25,335 nucleotides of DNA from Candidatus Dormiibacterota bacterium (GCA_003170875.1 PMYJ01000160.1:8256-33590), one strand, 5' to 3'; counted from the first letter of the stretch, positions 15,568 through 22,347 are shown. Program-made: numbers and translations. Notes: generated by a model not told the origin, from the sequence alone.

Positions 15568-16272
15568 ATGAACGACACCACCGCCGCAGATTGGTTCTCC
15601 CAGTTCGGGGGTGAGCCCTGGGCGCGCGCCGCCCGCCGCTTCGCGGCCGTGGCGCGCGGCCACTCCGACTTCGACGCCACGTCCGAGGAGGTCCCGCCGC
15701 CCTTCGCCTGGGGCCGCCGCCGCGGCGGCTTCGGTGGACCCCGCGGTCCCCGCTCTCCCCTCTTCAACAGCTTCTTCGGCCCGGGCCCGGGCCGGGGCCC
15801 GCGGGCGCGCCGCGGCGACGTGCGCGCCGCCATCCTGGCGCTGCTGCGGGAGCAGCCGCGCAACGGCTACCAGATCATCCAGGAGATCGAGAGGCGCAGC
15901 GGCGGGCTCTGGCGGCCGAGCGCCGGCTCGGTCTATCCCGCCCTCCAACTGCTCGAGGACGAGGGCCTGATCGAGGGCGTGCAGGATGGCGGCCGGCGGG
16001 AGCTGCGGCTCACCGAGGCCGGGCGCAAGTACGCTGACGAACACCCCGACGAGTTGGCGGCGCCGTGGGCCACCGTCGCCGACTCCCTCGACCAGGAGGC
16101 GCGGTCGCTCTTCGAGATCGTGGCCGCTGTCGGCGCCGCCACCGTCCAGGTCGGTCAGGCCGGCAGCGAGGCCCAGATTGCCAAGGCCCGCCAGCTCCTC
16201 TCCGAGACCCGCAAGGCGCTCTACCGGATCCTGGCCGAGGAGGATGCCCCAGAGCCCGGGGCCGGGGCCTGA
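15568..16272 (+). CDS. PadR-family transcription regulator with Gly/Arg-rich N-terminal extension
   Basis: A 234-residue regulator. The PadR winged helix lies at about 85-155: DVRAAILALLREQPRNGYQIIQEIERRSGG, then the hallmark WRPSAGSVYPALQLLEDEGLIEG and RRELRLTEAGRKY. The C-terminus is a helical dimerisation region. The first 84 residues are unusual for the family: an Ala/Arg stretch, then a Gly/Pro/Arg-rich segment (FAWGRRRGGFGGPRGPR and more). ATG 15568 follows GAGG by ten bases. The gene lies 94 bases after the FUSC gene and directly downstream of a dyad that is probably its own operator. PadR proteins commonly repress membrane exporters, which fits the FUSC neighbour. Confidence 0.88.
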   Translation: MNDTTAADWFSQFGGEPWARAARRFAAVARGHSDFDATSEEVPPPFAWGRRRGGFGGPRGPRSPLFNSFFGPGPGRGPRARRGDVRAAILALLREQPRNGYQIIQEIERRSGGLWRPSAGSVYPALQLLEDEGLIEGVQDGGRRELRLTEAGRKYADEHPDELAAPWATVADSLDQEARSLFEIVAAVGAATVQVGQAGSEAQIAKARQLLSETRKALYRILAEEDAPEPGAGA

Positions 16273-16374
16273 GCCCCGGCTCACCTCATCGCCGGATCGC
16301 CCGAGCGGGACGGCCCGCTCCTCCGCAAGCGCTCGACCGGACGGGTGAGCTGCGGGCTCGGTTCCGCCGGCCCC

Positions 16375-16389
16375 GGTGCAGCGGCACTA
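16375..16389 (+). promoter_or_regulatory. Shared GTGCAG/GCACTA dyad, copy A
   Basis: GGTGCAGCGGCACTA, a short hairpin-forming dyad 51 bases before the first secreted-protein gene. The same GTGCAG-N2-GCACTA pattern precedes the paralogs at 17162 and 17895. Here the enclosing stem is only four pairs (GGCC at 16369-16372 and 16400-16403), so the larger fold is weaker. Confidence 0.4.
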
Positions 16390-16439
16390 GGCAAGTTTCG
16401 GCCACCTGCATCTCGTGGATCGGCGGAGGGGGGGCCAGC

Positions 16440-16880
16440 ATGAGAGGCGTGATAAAAGCGTTCCGGGCACTTGGAGCGATCGTGGCGGGAGTGGTGGCAC
16501 TTGGTGCCTCACAGGCGCTGGCCGCCGGCCTCACCGCCTCCGGGCAGAGCCTGGGCAGCGGGCAGCAGGTCGTCTCGGCCTGCACCTCCGACACCCTGCA
16601 GGTGGGCTTCACCACCGCCTACTCCCCGTCCGTCGGCACCGGCGGCTACGCCGTCACCGACGTGACCCTCAGCGACACCGCCCCGACCCCCGACCTCACA
16701 GCCTGCGTCGGGAAGACCTACCGCGTGACCCTGCTCGGGACCGGCGGCACCTCCCTCGGCGAGGTCACCTCCGTCGTACCGAGCGGCGCGACCAGCTTCT
16801 CCCCCGCCACCGGCTTCGCCTCCCCTCCGGCCGCCTCGGCCGTGACCGGGGTCGCCCTGATGCTGGGCTCCGGGGGCTGA
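16440..16880 (+). CDS. Small secreted protein of the SipW-linked family, member A
   Basis: A 146-residue exported protein. The signal peptide (MRGVIKAFRALGAIVAG, hydrophobic to about 22) ends near SQALAA. The mature part opens with LTASGQSLGSGQQVVSAC (Cys48), has alternating hydrophobic residues typical of beta strands, then CVGKTYRVTLLG (Cys89) and ends VTGVALMLGSGG. This pattern, with two Cys likely forming a disulfide, is shared with the members at 17162 and 17895. ATG 16440 follows a G-rich ribosome-binding run. I know no named function. Its link to the downstream signal peptidase suggests a surface or fibre protein processed by that enzyme; that is inference. Confidence 0.8.
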   Translation: MRGVIKAFRALGAIVAGVVALGASQALAAGLTASGQSLGSGQQVVSACTSDTLQVGFTTAYSPSVGTGGYAVTDVTLSDTAPTPDLTACVGKTYRVTLLGTGGTSLGEVTSVVPSGATSFSPATGFASPPAASAVTGVALMLGSGG

Positions 16881-17006
16881 CCCGCCCGGTCTGGGCCCCC
16901 ATCCTCTGGGTCGCTGCCGCCCGTCATGATCGGATCGAACGCGACCAACGCAACGCAGATCTGAGAACGCTTTCACCGGTGCGTGACCGTTGTTACCCTC
17001 ATGGTG

Positions 17007-17081
17007 GACGGGTGACACCGTCGACGCGAGCCTACGACGCGCCAAACGGGGCTGGTAGTGCAGACGCACTATGGCGTCGTA
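17007..17081 (+). promoter_or_regulatory. Foldable leader element before member B
   Basis: A hairpin (GACGG 17007-17011 with CCGTC 17018-17022) is followed by an eight-base perfect stem, TACGACGC (17033-17040) with GCGTCGTA (17074-17081). That stem encloses CCAAACGG and the inner dyad TAGTGC-AGAC-GCACTA (17056-17071). The inner dyad ends 91 bases before the start codon, exactly as in member C. It may be a cis-acting RNA or a DNA operator; I cannot match it to a known riboswitch. Confidence 0.45.
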
Positions 17082-17161
17082 AGGCACCTGGCCCCGAGAG
17101 GGCGGCGCACCCGACAAGTTCATACCCTGCGGCTCGCAGGCACCACGGAGCGAGGATCGAC

Positions 17162-17572
17162 ATGAAGCGCATCATCGGAGCAGCCGTCGCTGGCGTTGTT
17201 GCCTTCAGCGGCATCTACGCATTGGCGGCGAGCCTGAGCGTGACCAGCAACACCCTCGGAGCGGGGTCGGCGGTGGTTTCCTCCTGCACCGCGGACAGTC
17301 TCGTGGTGTCCTACGGGACCCCGACCTACTCGTCCTCCATTCCCGGCTACACCATCGCCAGCGTGGTCATCAAGGACACCCAGGCCACGCCGACCTGGGC
17401 AGCGTGCAACACCCTCCTCTACCGGGTCACCCTCACGGGCATCGCCGGTGACGAGGCCACCGGCACGCTGAGTGGCCTCGTGAACACGACCAACACCACC
17501 TACACCGTCACCCTCCCCTCGGTGGCCAACGCCAGCTTGATCACCGGGGTCTCGGTCGTCATCGGCGGCTGA
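17162..17572 (+). CDS. Small secreted protein of the SipW-linked family, member B
   Basis: A 136-residue exported protein. Signal peptide MKRIIGAAVAGVVAFSGIYALAA is almost identical to that of member C; the GIYALA end resembles SipW-type substrates, in which a Gly-x-Tyr/Trp-Ala stretch precedes cleavage. The mature part begins SLSVTSNTLGAGSAVVSSC (Cys42), is beta-rich and Thr/Ser-rich, contains ACNTLLYRVTL (Cys82) and ends ASLITGVSVVIGG. ATG 17162 has AGGA seven bases upstream. After about residue 42 it diverges strongly from member C while keeping both Cys positions and the ends, as expected for exposed surface proteins. Function unknown. Confidence 0.8.
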   Translation: MKRIIGAAVAGVVAFSGIYALAASLSVTSNTLGAGSAVVSSCTADSLVVSYGTPTYSSSIPGYTIASVVIKDTQATPTWAACNTLLYRVTLTGIAGDEATGTLSGLVNTTNTTYTVTLPSVANASLITGVSVVIGG

Positions 17573-17595
17573 TAGCCCTCACCCATCGCCCTTGA

Positions 17596-17628
17596 CGGGC
17601 CCCGCGGTCCAGTGAGCCGCGGGGCCCG
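17596..17628 (+). terminator. Terminator hairpin after member B
   Basis: A perfect 12-bp stem, CGGGCCCCGCGG (17596-17607) with CCGCGGGGCCCG (17617-17628), loop of nine bases, 23 bases after the stop; followed by the modest T-containing stretch ATCTCTGT. Confidence 0.75.
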
Positions 17629-17746
17629 ATCTCTGTCCACTCGCGGAACGGCCGGGCAGCCCCATTCCCCGGACCGGATGGCGGCTGCCGTTTCCGACGT
17701 CCGGGTGATCGAGCTGTGACCGATGTGATTGGAGTGCTGACCGTGT

Positions 17747-17818
17747 AACGGCCGCAAAGCGGGCCGTTGACGTCCCGGACGGGCCAAATGGTGCAGATGC
17801 ACTATGAGCGGGTGGCCC
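17747..17818 (+). promoter_or_regulatory. Foldable leader element before member C
   Basis: A hairpin (AACGGCC 17747-17753 with GGCCGTT 17762-17768) is followed by a six-base perfect stem GGGCCA (17781-17786) with TGGCCC (17813-17818). This encloses CCAAATGG and the inner dyad TGGTGC-AGAT-GCACTA (17789-17804). The order of parts, the CCAAA, the AGAY loop and the 91-base distance to the start match the element before member B although the stem sequences differ. The rest of the 322-bp gap 17573-17894 holds the terminator and no gene I can support. Confidence 0.45.
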
Positions 17819-17894
17819 ACGTGAGCCAGTGGCGCAGGCGTACCAGCCTCAGATCATCCGCCCAAAACCTCACCAACACCGGAGCGAATCAGCC

Positions 17895-18284
17895 ATGAAG
17901 CGAGTTATCGGAGCCATCGCCGCAGGGGTTGTCGCCTTCAGCGGCATCTACGCCCTGGCCGCCAGCCTCAGCGTCACCAGCAACACACTCGGCGCGGGGT
18001 CTGTGGCCGTGGCGTCGTGCCAGGCCACTGCCATCAACGTCACCTACACGCCGCTCGCCTACACGAGCGGGACCGGCTACACCACGACCAGCGTGACCGT
18101 GACCGGGCTGGCCAGCACCTGCAACAGCGTCCCCTACCGGATCACCCTCTATCAGACCGGCGGCGGCTCCCTCGTTGAGGCCACCGGCACCACGCCGTCC
18201 AGCGGCACGTCCTTCACCACCTCCGCCTTCAGCGCGGTGAACGCCAACCTCATCACCGGCGTGGCGGTCGTCCTGGGCGGCTGA
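17895..18284 (+). CDS. Small secreted protein of the SipW-linked family, member C
   Basis: A 129-residue paralog of member B. The first 36 residues (signal peptide plus SLSVTSNTLGAGS) are nearly identical to B, suggesting recent duplication or conversion of the 5' part. The remainder keeps Cys42, TCNSVPYRITL with Cys76 and the end ANLITGVAVVLGG, but differs elsewhere. ATG 17895 follows GGAG by about ten bases. It has its own leader element and is followed by a very strong hairpin, so it is probably transcribed separately from B. Extracellular location is clear from the signal peptide; the role is unknown. Confidence 0.8.
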   Translation: MKRVIGAIAAGVVAFSGIYALAASLSVTSNTLGAGSVAVASCQATAINVTYTPLAYTSGTGYTTTSVTVTGLASTCNSVPYRITLYQTGGGSLVEATGTTPSSGTSFTTSAFSAVNANLITGVAVVLGG

Positions 18285-18301
18285 TAACCTCGCTTCGCTC
18301 C

Positions 18302-18343
18302 GCCGGCGGGTCCTGTGGTCTATCAGCCACAGGGCCCGCCGGC
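18302..18343 (+). terminator. Long hairpin between members C and D
   Basis: A 17-bp stem with one G-T pair (18302-18318 with 18327-18343) and an eight-base loop, starting 18 bases after the stop of member C and ending 21 bases before member D. It should end most transcripts from C, or act as an attenuator limiting read-through into D and the signal peptidase. Confidence 0.75.
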
Positions 18344-18364
18344 CATTTCCCGGAGTGATCAGAG

Positions 18365-18871
18365 ATGCGTAGACGCCAGATCCTGGTTCGGTTCCTGGCC
18401 ACCGCCGCGATGGTGGCCGCAGGGACTGCCGTCGTCGGCCGGGCCGCGAACCTGGGCGTCTCCAGCCACACGCTCGGCGCCGTCTCGGCGGCCCTCCCCA
18501 CTTGTAACCTCGGCTCGATAACGGTGGGCACGACCGGGAGCCCCATCACCAGGGTGACCGTGACCCTCACCTCCTGCACCGGGGCCGTCGTCGGCAACGT
18601 CGTCTACGTCACGCTCCACGACACCACGATCGCCACCGGAAACTACCTCGGATACGGCACCTGCACCCTGCTGACCGGAGCGCACCCGAACTGCACCGTG
18701 AACCTGACGGGAAAGGTCCGCAACCAAGGGACGGACAGCTACACCCTGGAGGTCGTCGCCCAACCGGCCGCGCTCGGAACCACATCCACGAGCGCGAACC
18801 ACCTGACGCTGACGGCCGAGTACCTCACGCTCCGAACGTGCACCCACACCGGCGTGCCGACCACCTGCTAG
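18365..18871 (+). CDS. Cys-rich secreted protein with family-like N-terminus, member D
   Basis: A 168-residue exported protein. The basic start MRRRQILVRF and hydrophobic stretch LATAAMVAAGTAVVG lead to a cleavage region GRAA. The mature start NLGVSSHTLGAVSAALPTC copies the pattern of members B and C (L.V.S.TLGA.S....C), but the rest differs: it is Thr-rich and has six Cys (47, 71, 100, 110, 159, 168), the last being the final residue. The YR[VI]TL and TGV..xGG motifs are absent. ATG 18365 follows GGAG by nine bases. The gene sits between the other secreted proteins and the signal peptidase. A divergent family member or a partner subunit is likely; function unknown. Confidence 0.75.
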   Translation: MRRRQILVRFLATAAMVAAGTAVVGRAANLGVSSHTLGAVSAALPTCNLGSITVGTTGSPITRVTVTLTSCTGAVVGNVVYVTLHDTTIATGNYLGYGTCTLLTGAHPNCTVNLTGKVRNQGTDSYTLEVVAQPAALGTTSTSANHLTLTAEYLTLRTCTHTGVPTTC

Positions 18872-18923
18872 AGCATCCCAGGCTGGGACCAGGGAAAAGT
18901 GCCCGGCGAGGCGCCACCTCCGC

Positions 18924-18929
18924 CATGAT
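18924..18929 (+). promoter_or_regulatory. -10-like box before the signal peptidase gene
   Basis: CATGAT, four of six matches to the -10 consensus, ends exactly six bases before the GTG at 18936, the same spacing as at other leaderless starts in this window. There is no Shine-Dalgarno sequence. Confidence 0.35.
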
Positions 18930-18935
18930 CTTCCC

Positions 18936-19949
18936 GTGAAGCAGGCCGCCGCACCCCCCGTCCCCCGCACCCAGTTCGCCCCCCTTCACCAGCTGGCCCT
19001 GACCGGCGCCGCGCTGGCCGAGCTGGGCGCCGTCCTCGACCCCCTCCGGCCGGTGGTGGGCCCCCGCCTTGACCGCCGTCTCGCGCACCGCGCCCCGTGC
19101 CCGGTCGAGGAGGCCGCCGGTGGGAAGGCACGCCCGAGAGCTCCGCATCCCCACGCGGTCGAGCCCGCCGACCCCGTCGCGGAGCCCCGCGCCGAGAAGA
19201 CCGCCCAGCCCCTGGGCCGTAGCTTCCTCCAGAGCCTGAGCAGGCCGGTCAACATCGCCTTCTTGATCGTGCTCACCGTGCTGCTGACGGCCTGGTGGGT
19301 GGAGCTCCGCCCCACCGCCTTCCTGAACGGCCCGGCGACCTTCATCACGGTCAAGGGGGTGTCGATGCTCCCCACCCTCAAGACCGGCGATTTCGTGCTC
19401 GCCGAGGCTCAGCCGAGCTACAGGGTGGGCGACCTCGTCGTCTACCGCGTGCCCAAGGGCCAGATAGGGGCCGGCGACGACCTCATCCACCGGATCGTGC
19501 TGGGCAACGCGACCACAGGATTCACCCTGAAGGGTGACAACAATCCCGCCCCCGACCCCTGGACGGTGCCGCGGAGCGACGTGCTGGGGAAGGAGGCCGT
19601 CGTCATCCCCGGGTTCGGCAGCACCCTCTTGGTCCTGCGCAGCCCGCTCTTCGCGGGACTGGCGGCCGCCCTCATCGCCATGTGGGTGGTGCTCAGCCCG
19701 CCGGAGTGGCTGCGGGGGCGGAAGCCGGCCGCAGCAGCCGCAGAGACGACCCCGTCCGCCGGCCCGGCAGGCACGGGCGACAGCGCTGCCGGGCTCCCCC
19801 TGGTCGAGGAGCCCGTGGCGGCGGCCGCGGGCACGACCCCCGCACGCCGCCGGTCACGCACCCCGGCCAAGCCGGCCGTCCCGACCGCGCGTCCCGCAGC
19901 GCGAGCCCACGCGGGTGCGCGACCCCGGACGCCCCGCCGAGAGCCCTAG
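18936..19949 (+). CDS. SipW/ER-type signal peptidase I
   Basis: A 337-residue membrane peptidase that removes signal peptides outside the membrane. After a Pro/Ala-rich tail of about 100 residues comes a membrane segment (106-122). The catalytic part has Ser143 in GVSMLPTLKTGDFVL, GDLVVYRV, then His185 in LIHRIV where ordinary bacterial enzymes have the catalytic Lys, and Asp201 in KGDNNPAPDPW. Ser/His is the arrangement of SipW and archaeal/ER signal peptidases. IPGFGSTLLVL leads into a second membrane segment (about 231-253), followed by a Pro/Ala/Arg-rich cytoplasmic tail of about 80 residues. It follows four secreted-protein genes, so these are its likely substrates. The stop codon shares CTAG with the convergent exporter gene. 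Confidence 0.85.
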   Translation: MKQAAAPPVPRTQFAPLHQLALTGAALAELGAVLDPLRPVVGPRLDRRLAHRAPCPVEEAAGGKARPRAPHPHAVEPADPVAEPRAEKTAQPLGRSFLQSLSRPVNIAFLIVLTVLLTAWWVELRPTAFLNGPATFITVKGVSMLPTLKTGDFVLAEAQPSYRVGDLVVYRVPKGQIGAGDDLIHRIVLGNATTGFTLKGDNNPAPDPWTVPRSDVLGKEAVVIPGFGSTLLVLRSPLFAGLAAALIAMWVVLSPPEWLRGRKPAAAAAETTPSAGPAGTGDSAAGLPLVEEPVAAAAGTTPARRRSRTPAKPAVPTARPAARAHAGARPRTPRREP

Positions 19950-21598
19950 CCCCGCAGGCCGCCCTCGCCCGGGGGCGACGGGGGCGCGACGACGAGGGGC
20001 CGGATGCGCGCGCCGGGGAGCCGGCCCGGCAGGGCCACCAACGCCAGCAGGGCGGCCGCCGCGGCCACCAGGGCGCCGGTCAGGAAGGCCAGGTCCATGC
20101 CGCTGACAAAGGCTGCTCGCGCCCAGACGGCAAGCACCTCCCCGACCATCCCTCCCTCGCGGGCGGCGACGTCCAGCGCACCGCCGATCGACCCCAGGAT
20201 GGTGCTCTCGACGCCGACCGGAAAGTGGGACGGAGCCAGGGCGGCGACCATCCGGCCCTGGTACCGCGTCGAGAACTGGCTGCCGATGACGGCGACGCCG
20301 AGCGCGCCGCCCACCTGCAGGAAGGCGTTGTTGGTGGCGGCGCCGATCCCGGTGTGGTCGGCGGGCAGCGACCCCATGACCGCCGCCGTGACAGACGGGA
20401 TCACGAGGGCAACCCCGACGCCGAGCATGATCATGCCGGCGATCGTCCCGACGTAGGTGGTGGCCACGGTGGCGCCCGAGATCTCCCAGAGCCCCCCGGC
20501 GATCAGCAGCAGGCCCCCTCCCACCACCACCTTGGCGCCGAAAGCGCGATCCAGGAGGCTGGCGAAGGGGGCCACCAGGATGATCGAGCCCGCCGCGGGG
20601 AGCAGCCGGACGCCGGTCTGGAGGGCCGTGTACCCCAGGTCGAACTGGAGGAACTGGGTCAGCACGAAGAGCGCGCCGAAGAGCCCGAACATGACCATGC
20701 TCAGCGAGAGCACGGCCACCGAGAACTCCCGGTTGCGGAAGAAGCTGAGCCGGAGCATGGGCTGAGACGCGAAGCGCTCCCACACCGCGAAGCAGACCAG
20801 GACGGCCACGCCCGCGATGCCGGCGCCGATCACCGTGCGCGACGACCAGCCGTGCACCGGCGCGTCGATGATCGCCCAGAGCGCCAGGCCGAGCCCCGAG
20901 ATCGAGAGCAACGCCCCCAGCAGGTCCGGCCGACCGGCCTTCGGGTTCTTCGAGTTGGGGATGAACGGGAAGGCCAGGGCCAGGGCCACCGCCCCGATGG
21001 GGACGTTGATCAGGAAGACCGAGCCCCAGCTGAAGTGCGCCAGCAGGAGGCCCCCGATGATCGGGCCCAGGGCGACCCCAGCTCCGGTGGTCGCCGCCCA
21101 GAGGCCGAATGCCCGCTGCCGCTCCCGCGGATCGGTGTACATGTTGGTGATGAGCGCCAGGGTCGAGGGCATGATCAGCGCCCCGCCCACTCCCATGCTC
21201 GCCCGGGCGGCGATCAGCATCCCGACGGACCCGGAGAAGGCGGCCCACGTCGAACAACCGGCAAAGACCACCAACCCGGCGATGAACGTCCACTTCCTGC
21301 CAAAGCGGTCCGCCACACTGCCCGACACCAGCAGCAGGCCGGCAAAGACCAGGACGTAGGCGTCGACGATCCACTGCAGGTTGGTCGAGGTAGCGCCGAG
21401 GTCGCGCACCAGCGTCGGCAGAGCGACGTTCAGGACGGTGTTGTCGAGGGTGACGATCAGGAGCGACAGGCAGAGGACACCCAGGGCCAGCCAGCGTCGC
21501 ACCGGCCGGACTGGTGATGCCGCGGCGCCACTGCCTTGGATGTCATTCCCCCGCCCCGGAGCCTCCACCGCCCGGTTCGCAACGCTCACGTTCGCCAT
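19946..21598 (-). CDS. DHA2-family (EmrB/QacA-type) MFS exporter, second copy
   Basis: A 550-residue relative of the exporter at 8708. It has the same marks: LDNTVLNVALPTL in the first membrane segment, LQWIVDAYVLVFAGLLLVSGSVADRFGRK, GGALIMPSTLALI and GVALGPIIGGLLLAHFSWGSVFLINVPIG, with about 14 hydrophobic segments. ATG 21598 begins MANVSVANRAVEAPG and follows GAGGG closely. On the minus strand TACACT (21632-21627) is a likely -10 box and is covered by TAACGCA repeats. Divergent from a TetR gene that probably represses it. The substrate is unknown. The two exporter/regulator pairs are separated by 9.6 kb, so they are not a simple tandem duplication. Confidence 0.9.
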   Translation of the reverse strand: MANVSVANRAVEAPGRGNDIQGSGAAASPVRPVRRWLALGVLCLSLLIVTLDNTVLNVALPTLVRDLGATSTNLQWIVDAYVLVFAGLLLVSGSVADRFGRKWTFIAGLVVFAGCSTWAAFSGSVGMLIAARASMGVGGALIMPSTLALITNMYTDPRERQRAFGLWAATTGAGVALGPIIGGLLLAHFSWGSVFLINVPIGAVALALAFPFIPNSKNPKAGRPDLLGALLSISGLGLALWAIIDAPVHGWSSRTVIGAGIAGVAVLVCFAVWERFASQPMLRLSFFRNREFSVAVLSLSMVMFGLFGALFVLTQFLQFDLGYTALQTGVRLLPAAGSIILVAPFASLLDRAFGAKVVVGGGLLLIAGGLWEISGATVATTYVGTIAGMIMLGVGVALVIPSVTAAVMGSLPADHTGIGAATNNAFLQVGGALGVAVIGSQFSTRYQGRMVAALAPSHFPVGVESTILGSIGGALDVAAREGGMVGEVLAVWARAAFVSGMDLAFLTGALVAAAAALLALVALPGRLPGARIRPLVVAPPSPPGEGGLRG

Positions 21599-21605
21599 CC
21601 CTCAT

Positions 21606-21685
21606 TAACGCATTCGGATTTGCGTTAGTGTACTGGCCTGATCGCGCTAACGCAAGGGTAGTAGCGATAAGTCAGGAATAACGCA
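21606..21685. promoter_or_regulatory. Array of four TAACGCA half-sites (TetR operators)
   Basis: TAACGCA occurs at 21606-21612, inverted at 21621-21627, and forward again at 21648-21654 and 21679-21685. The second and third form a perfect nine-base inverted repeat (TTGCGTTAG and CTAACGCAA). The first and second form a tighter dyad with an eight-base gap. The last two lie within a 23-base direct repeat that ends AGCGATAAG. The sites cover the promoters of both divergent genes. Confidence 0.6.
21627..21632 (-). promoter_or_regulatory. -10 box for the second exporter
   Basis: TACACT on the minus strand, giving a leader of about 22 bases before ATG 21598. It abuts the inverted TAACGCA site. Confidence 0.4.
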
Positions 21686-21698
21686 AGGCGACTAGCGA

Positions 21699-21704
21699 TA
21701 AGAT
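21699..21704 (+). promoter_or_regulatory. -10 box for the second TetR regulator (leaderless)
   Basis: TAAGAT ends seven bases before ATG 21712. It overlaps ATG 21703, which would then not be transcribed. Confidence 0.35.
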
Positions 21705-21711
21705 GGCCACC

Positions 21712-22311
21712 ATGGAGGTGCAGGCAGCGCGCCAACCGGTGCGCAGGACCGGCGGGAGGAGCGCCCGGGTGCGTACCGCGGTCATCGAGGCCACCCTGGC
21801 CGCCCTCCTCACCCGCGGCCTCGACGACATCTCGATCACCGAGATCGCCCAGCAAGCCGGGGTGCATCCCACGACCATCTACCGCCGGTGGGGCGGCCGG
21901 TCGAACCTGGCACTGGACGCGGTCCTGAGCGGGACCGAGGCGGAGATCCCGCCCCCGGACACGGGCTCCCTTCGCGGCGACCTACTCGCCGTCATCCGGG
22001 GGATCTTCCCCTTCCTCCGCACCCCCCTTGGGGAGCTGTTGGTGCGCCTCGCCCTGCGCCGCGACCTCCCCGAGTACGAAGCCGCGCGGGCCGGATACTG
22101 GGCCCAGCGGTTCCGGGCCGGTGCCGCTCTCTTCGAGCGGGCCAGGGCCCGCGGCGAGCTGCGCGCGGACGTGGACCCCGTCCTCGCCCTGGAGACGCTG
22201 GTCGGCCCGATGTACGTGCGCATGCTGATGACCGGAGAGCCCCTCGACGACGCCCTGCTGGTGCGCTGCGTGGACCTCGTCCTGGACGGCATCGCCGCGC
22301 CGCCGCGGTAG
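21712..22311 (+). CDS. TetR-family transcription regulator, second
   Basis: A 199-residue regulator. The helix-turn-helix domain spans about residues 20-65: RTAVIEATLAALLTRGLDDISITEIAQQAGVHPTTIYRRWGGR, with the TTIYRRWG recognition end common in regulators of the TetR_C_16/AcrR-like group. The C-terminal half is helical and presumably binds the ligand. ATG 21712 fits the -10 box; ATG 21703, three codons upstream, is the alternative. It is divergent from the second exporter with four candidate operator sites in between, so autoregulation and exporter repression are likely. It is not close to the regulator at 10353 outside the domain. Confidence 0.88.
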   Translation: MEVQAARQPVRRTGGRSARVRTAVIEATLAALLTRGLDDISITEIAQQAGVHPTTIYRRWGGRSNLALDAVLSGTEAEIPPPDTGSLRGDLLAVIRGIFPFLRTPLGELLVRLALRRDLPEYEAARAGYWAQRFRAGAALFERARARGELRADVDPVLALETLVGPMYVRMLMTGEPLDDALLVRCVDLVLDGIAAPPR

Positions 22312-22335
22312 GGCGGCGGCCCCGACCTCCACCCC

Positions 22336-22341
22336 TACAAT
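22336..22341 (+). promoter_or_regulatory. -10 box for the unrecognised gene at 22348 (leaderless)
   Basis: TACAAT, five of six consensus matches, ends exactly six bases before ATG 22348. There is no Shine-Dalgarno sequence. Confidence 0.55.
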
Positions 22342-22347
22342 CCAGAC

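Noticed and set aside
13898..15863. Long open frames on the minus strand opposite the FUSC and UppP genes (over 450 and 560 codons).
   Set aside because: They are compositionally Arg/Pro/Gly-rich, resemble nothing, lack start signals and lie over plus-strand genes with clear families; GC-rich DNA gives such frames by chance.
17741..17818. A c-di-GMP (GEMM) riboswitch before member C, suggested by CGCAAAGC.
   Set aside because: The other conserved GEMM blocks are missing and member B's leader lacks even this short string, so the similarity is probably chance.
19682..21517. A 611-codon plus-strand frame across the second exporter.
   Set aside because: It is antisense to a clear DHA2 exporter and encodes a low-complexity charged sequence with no domain.
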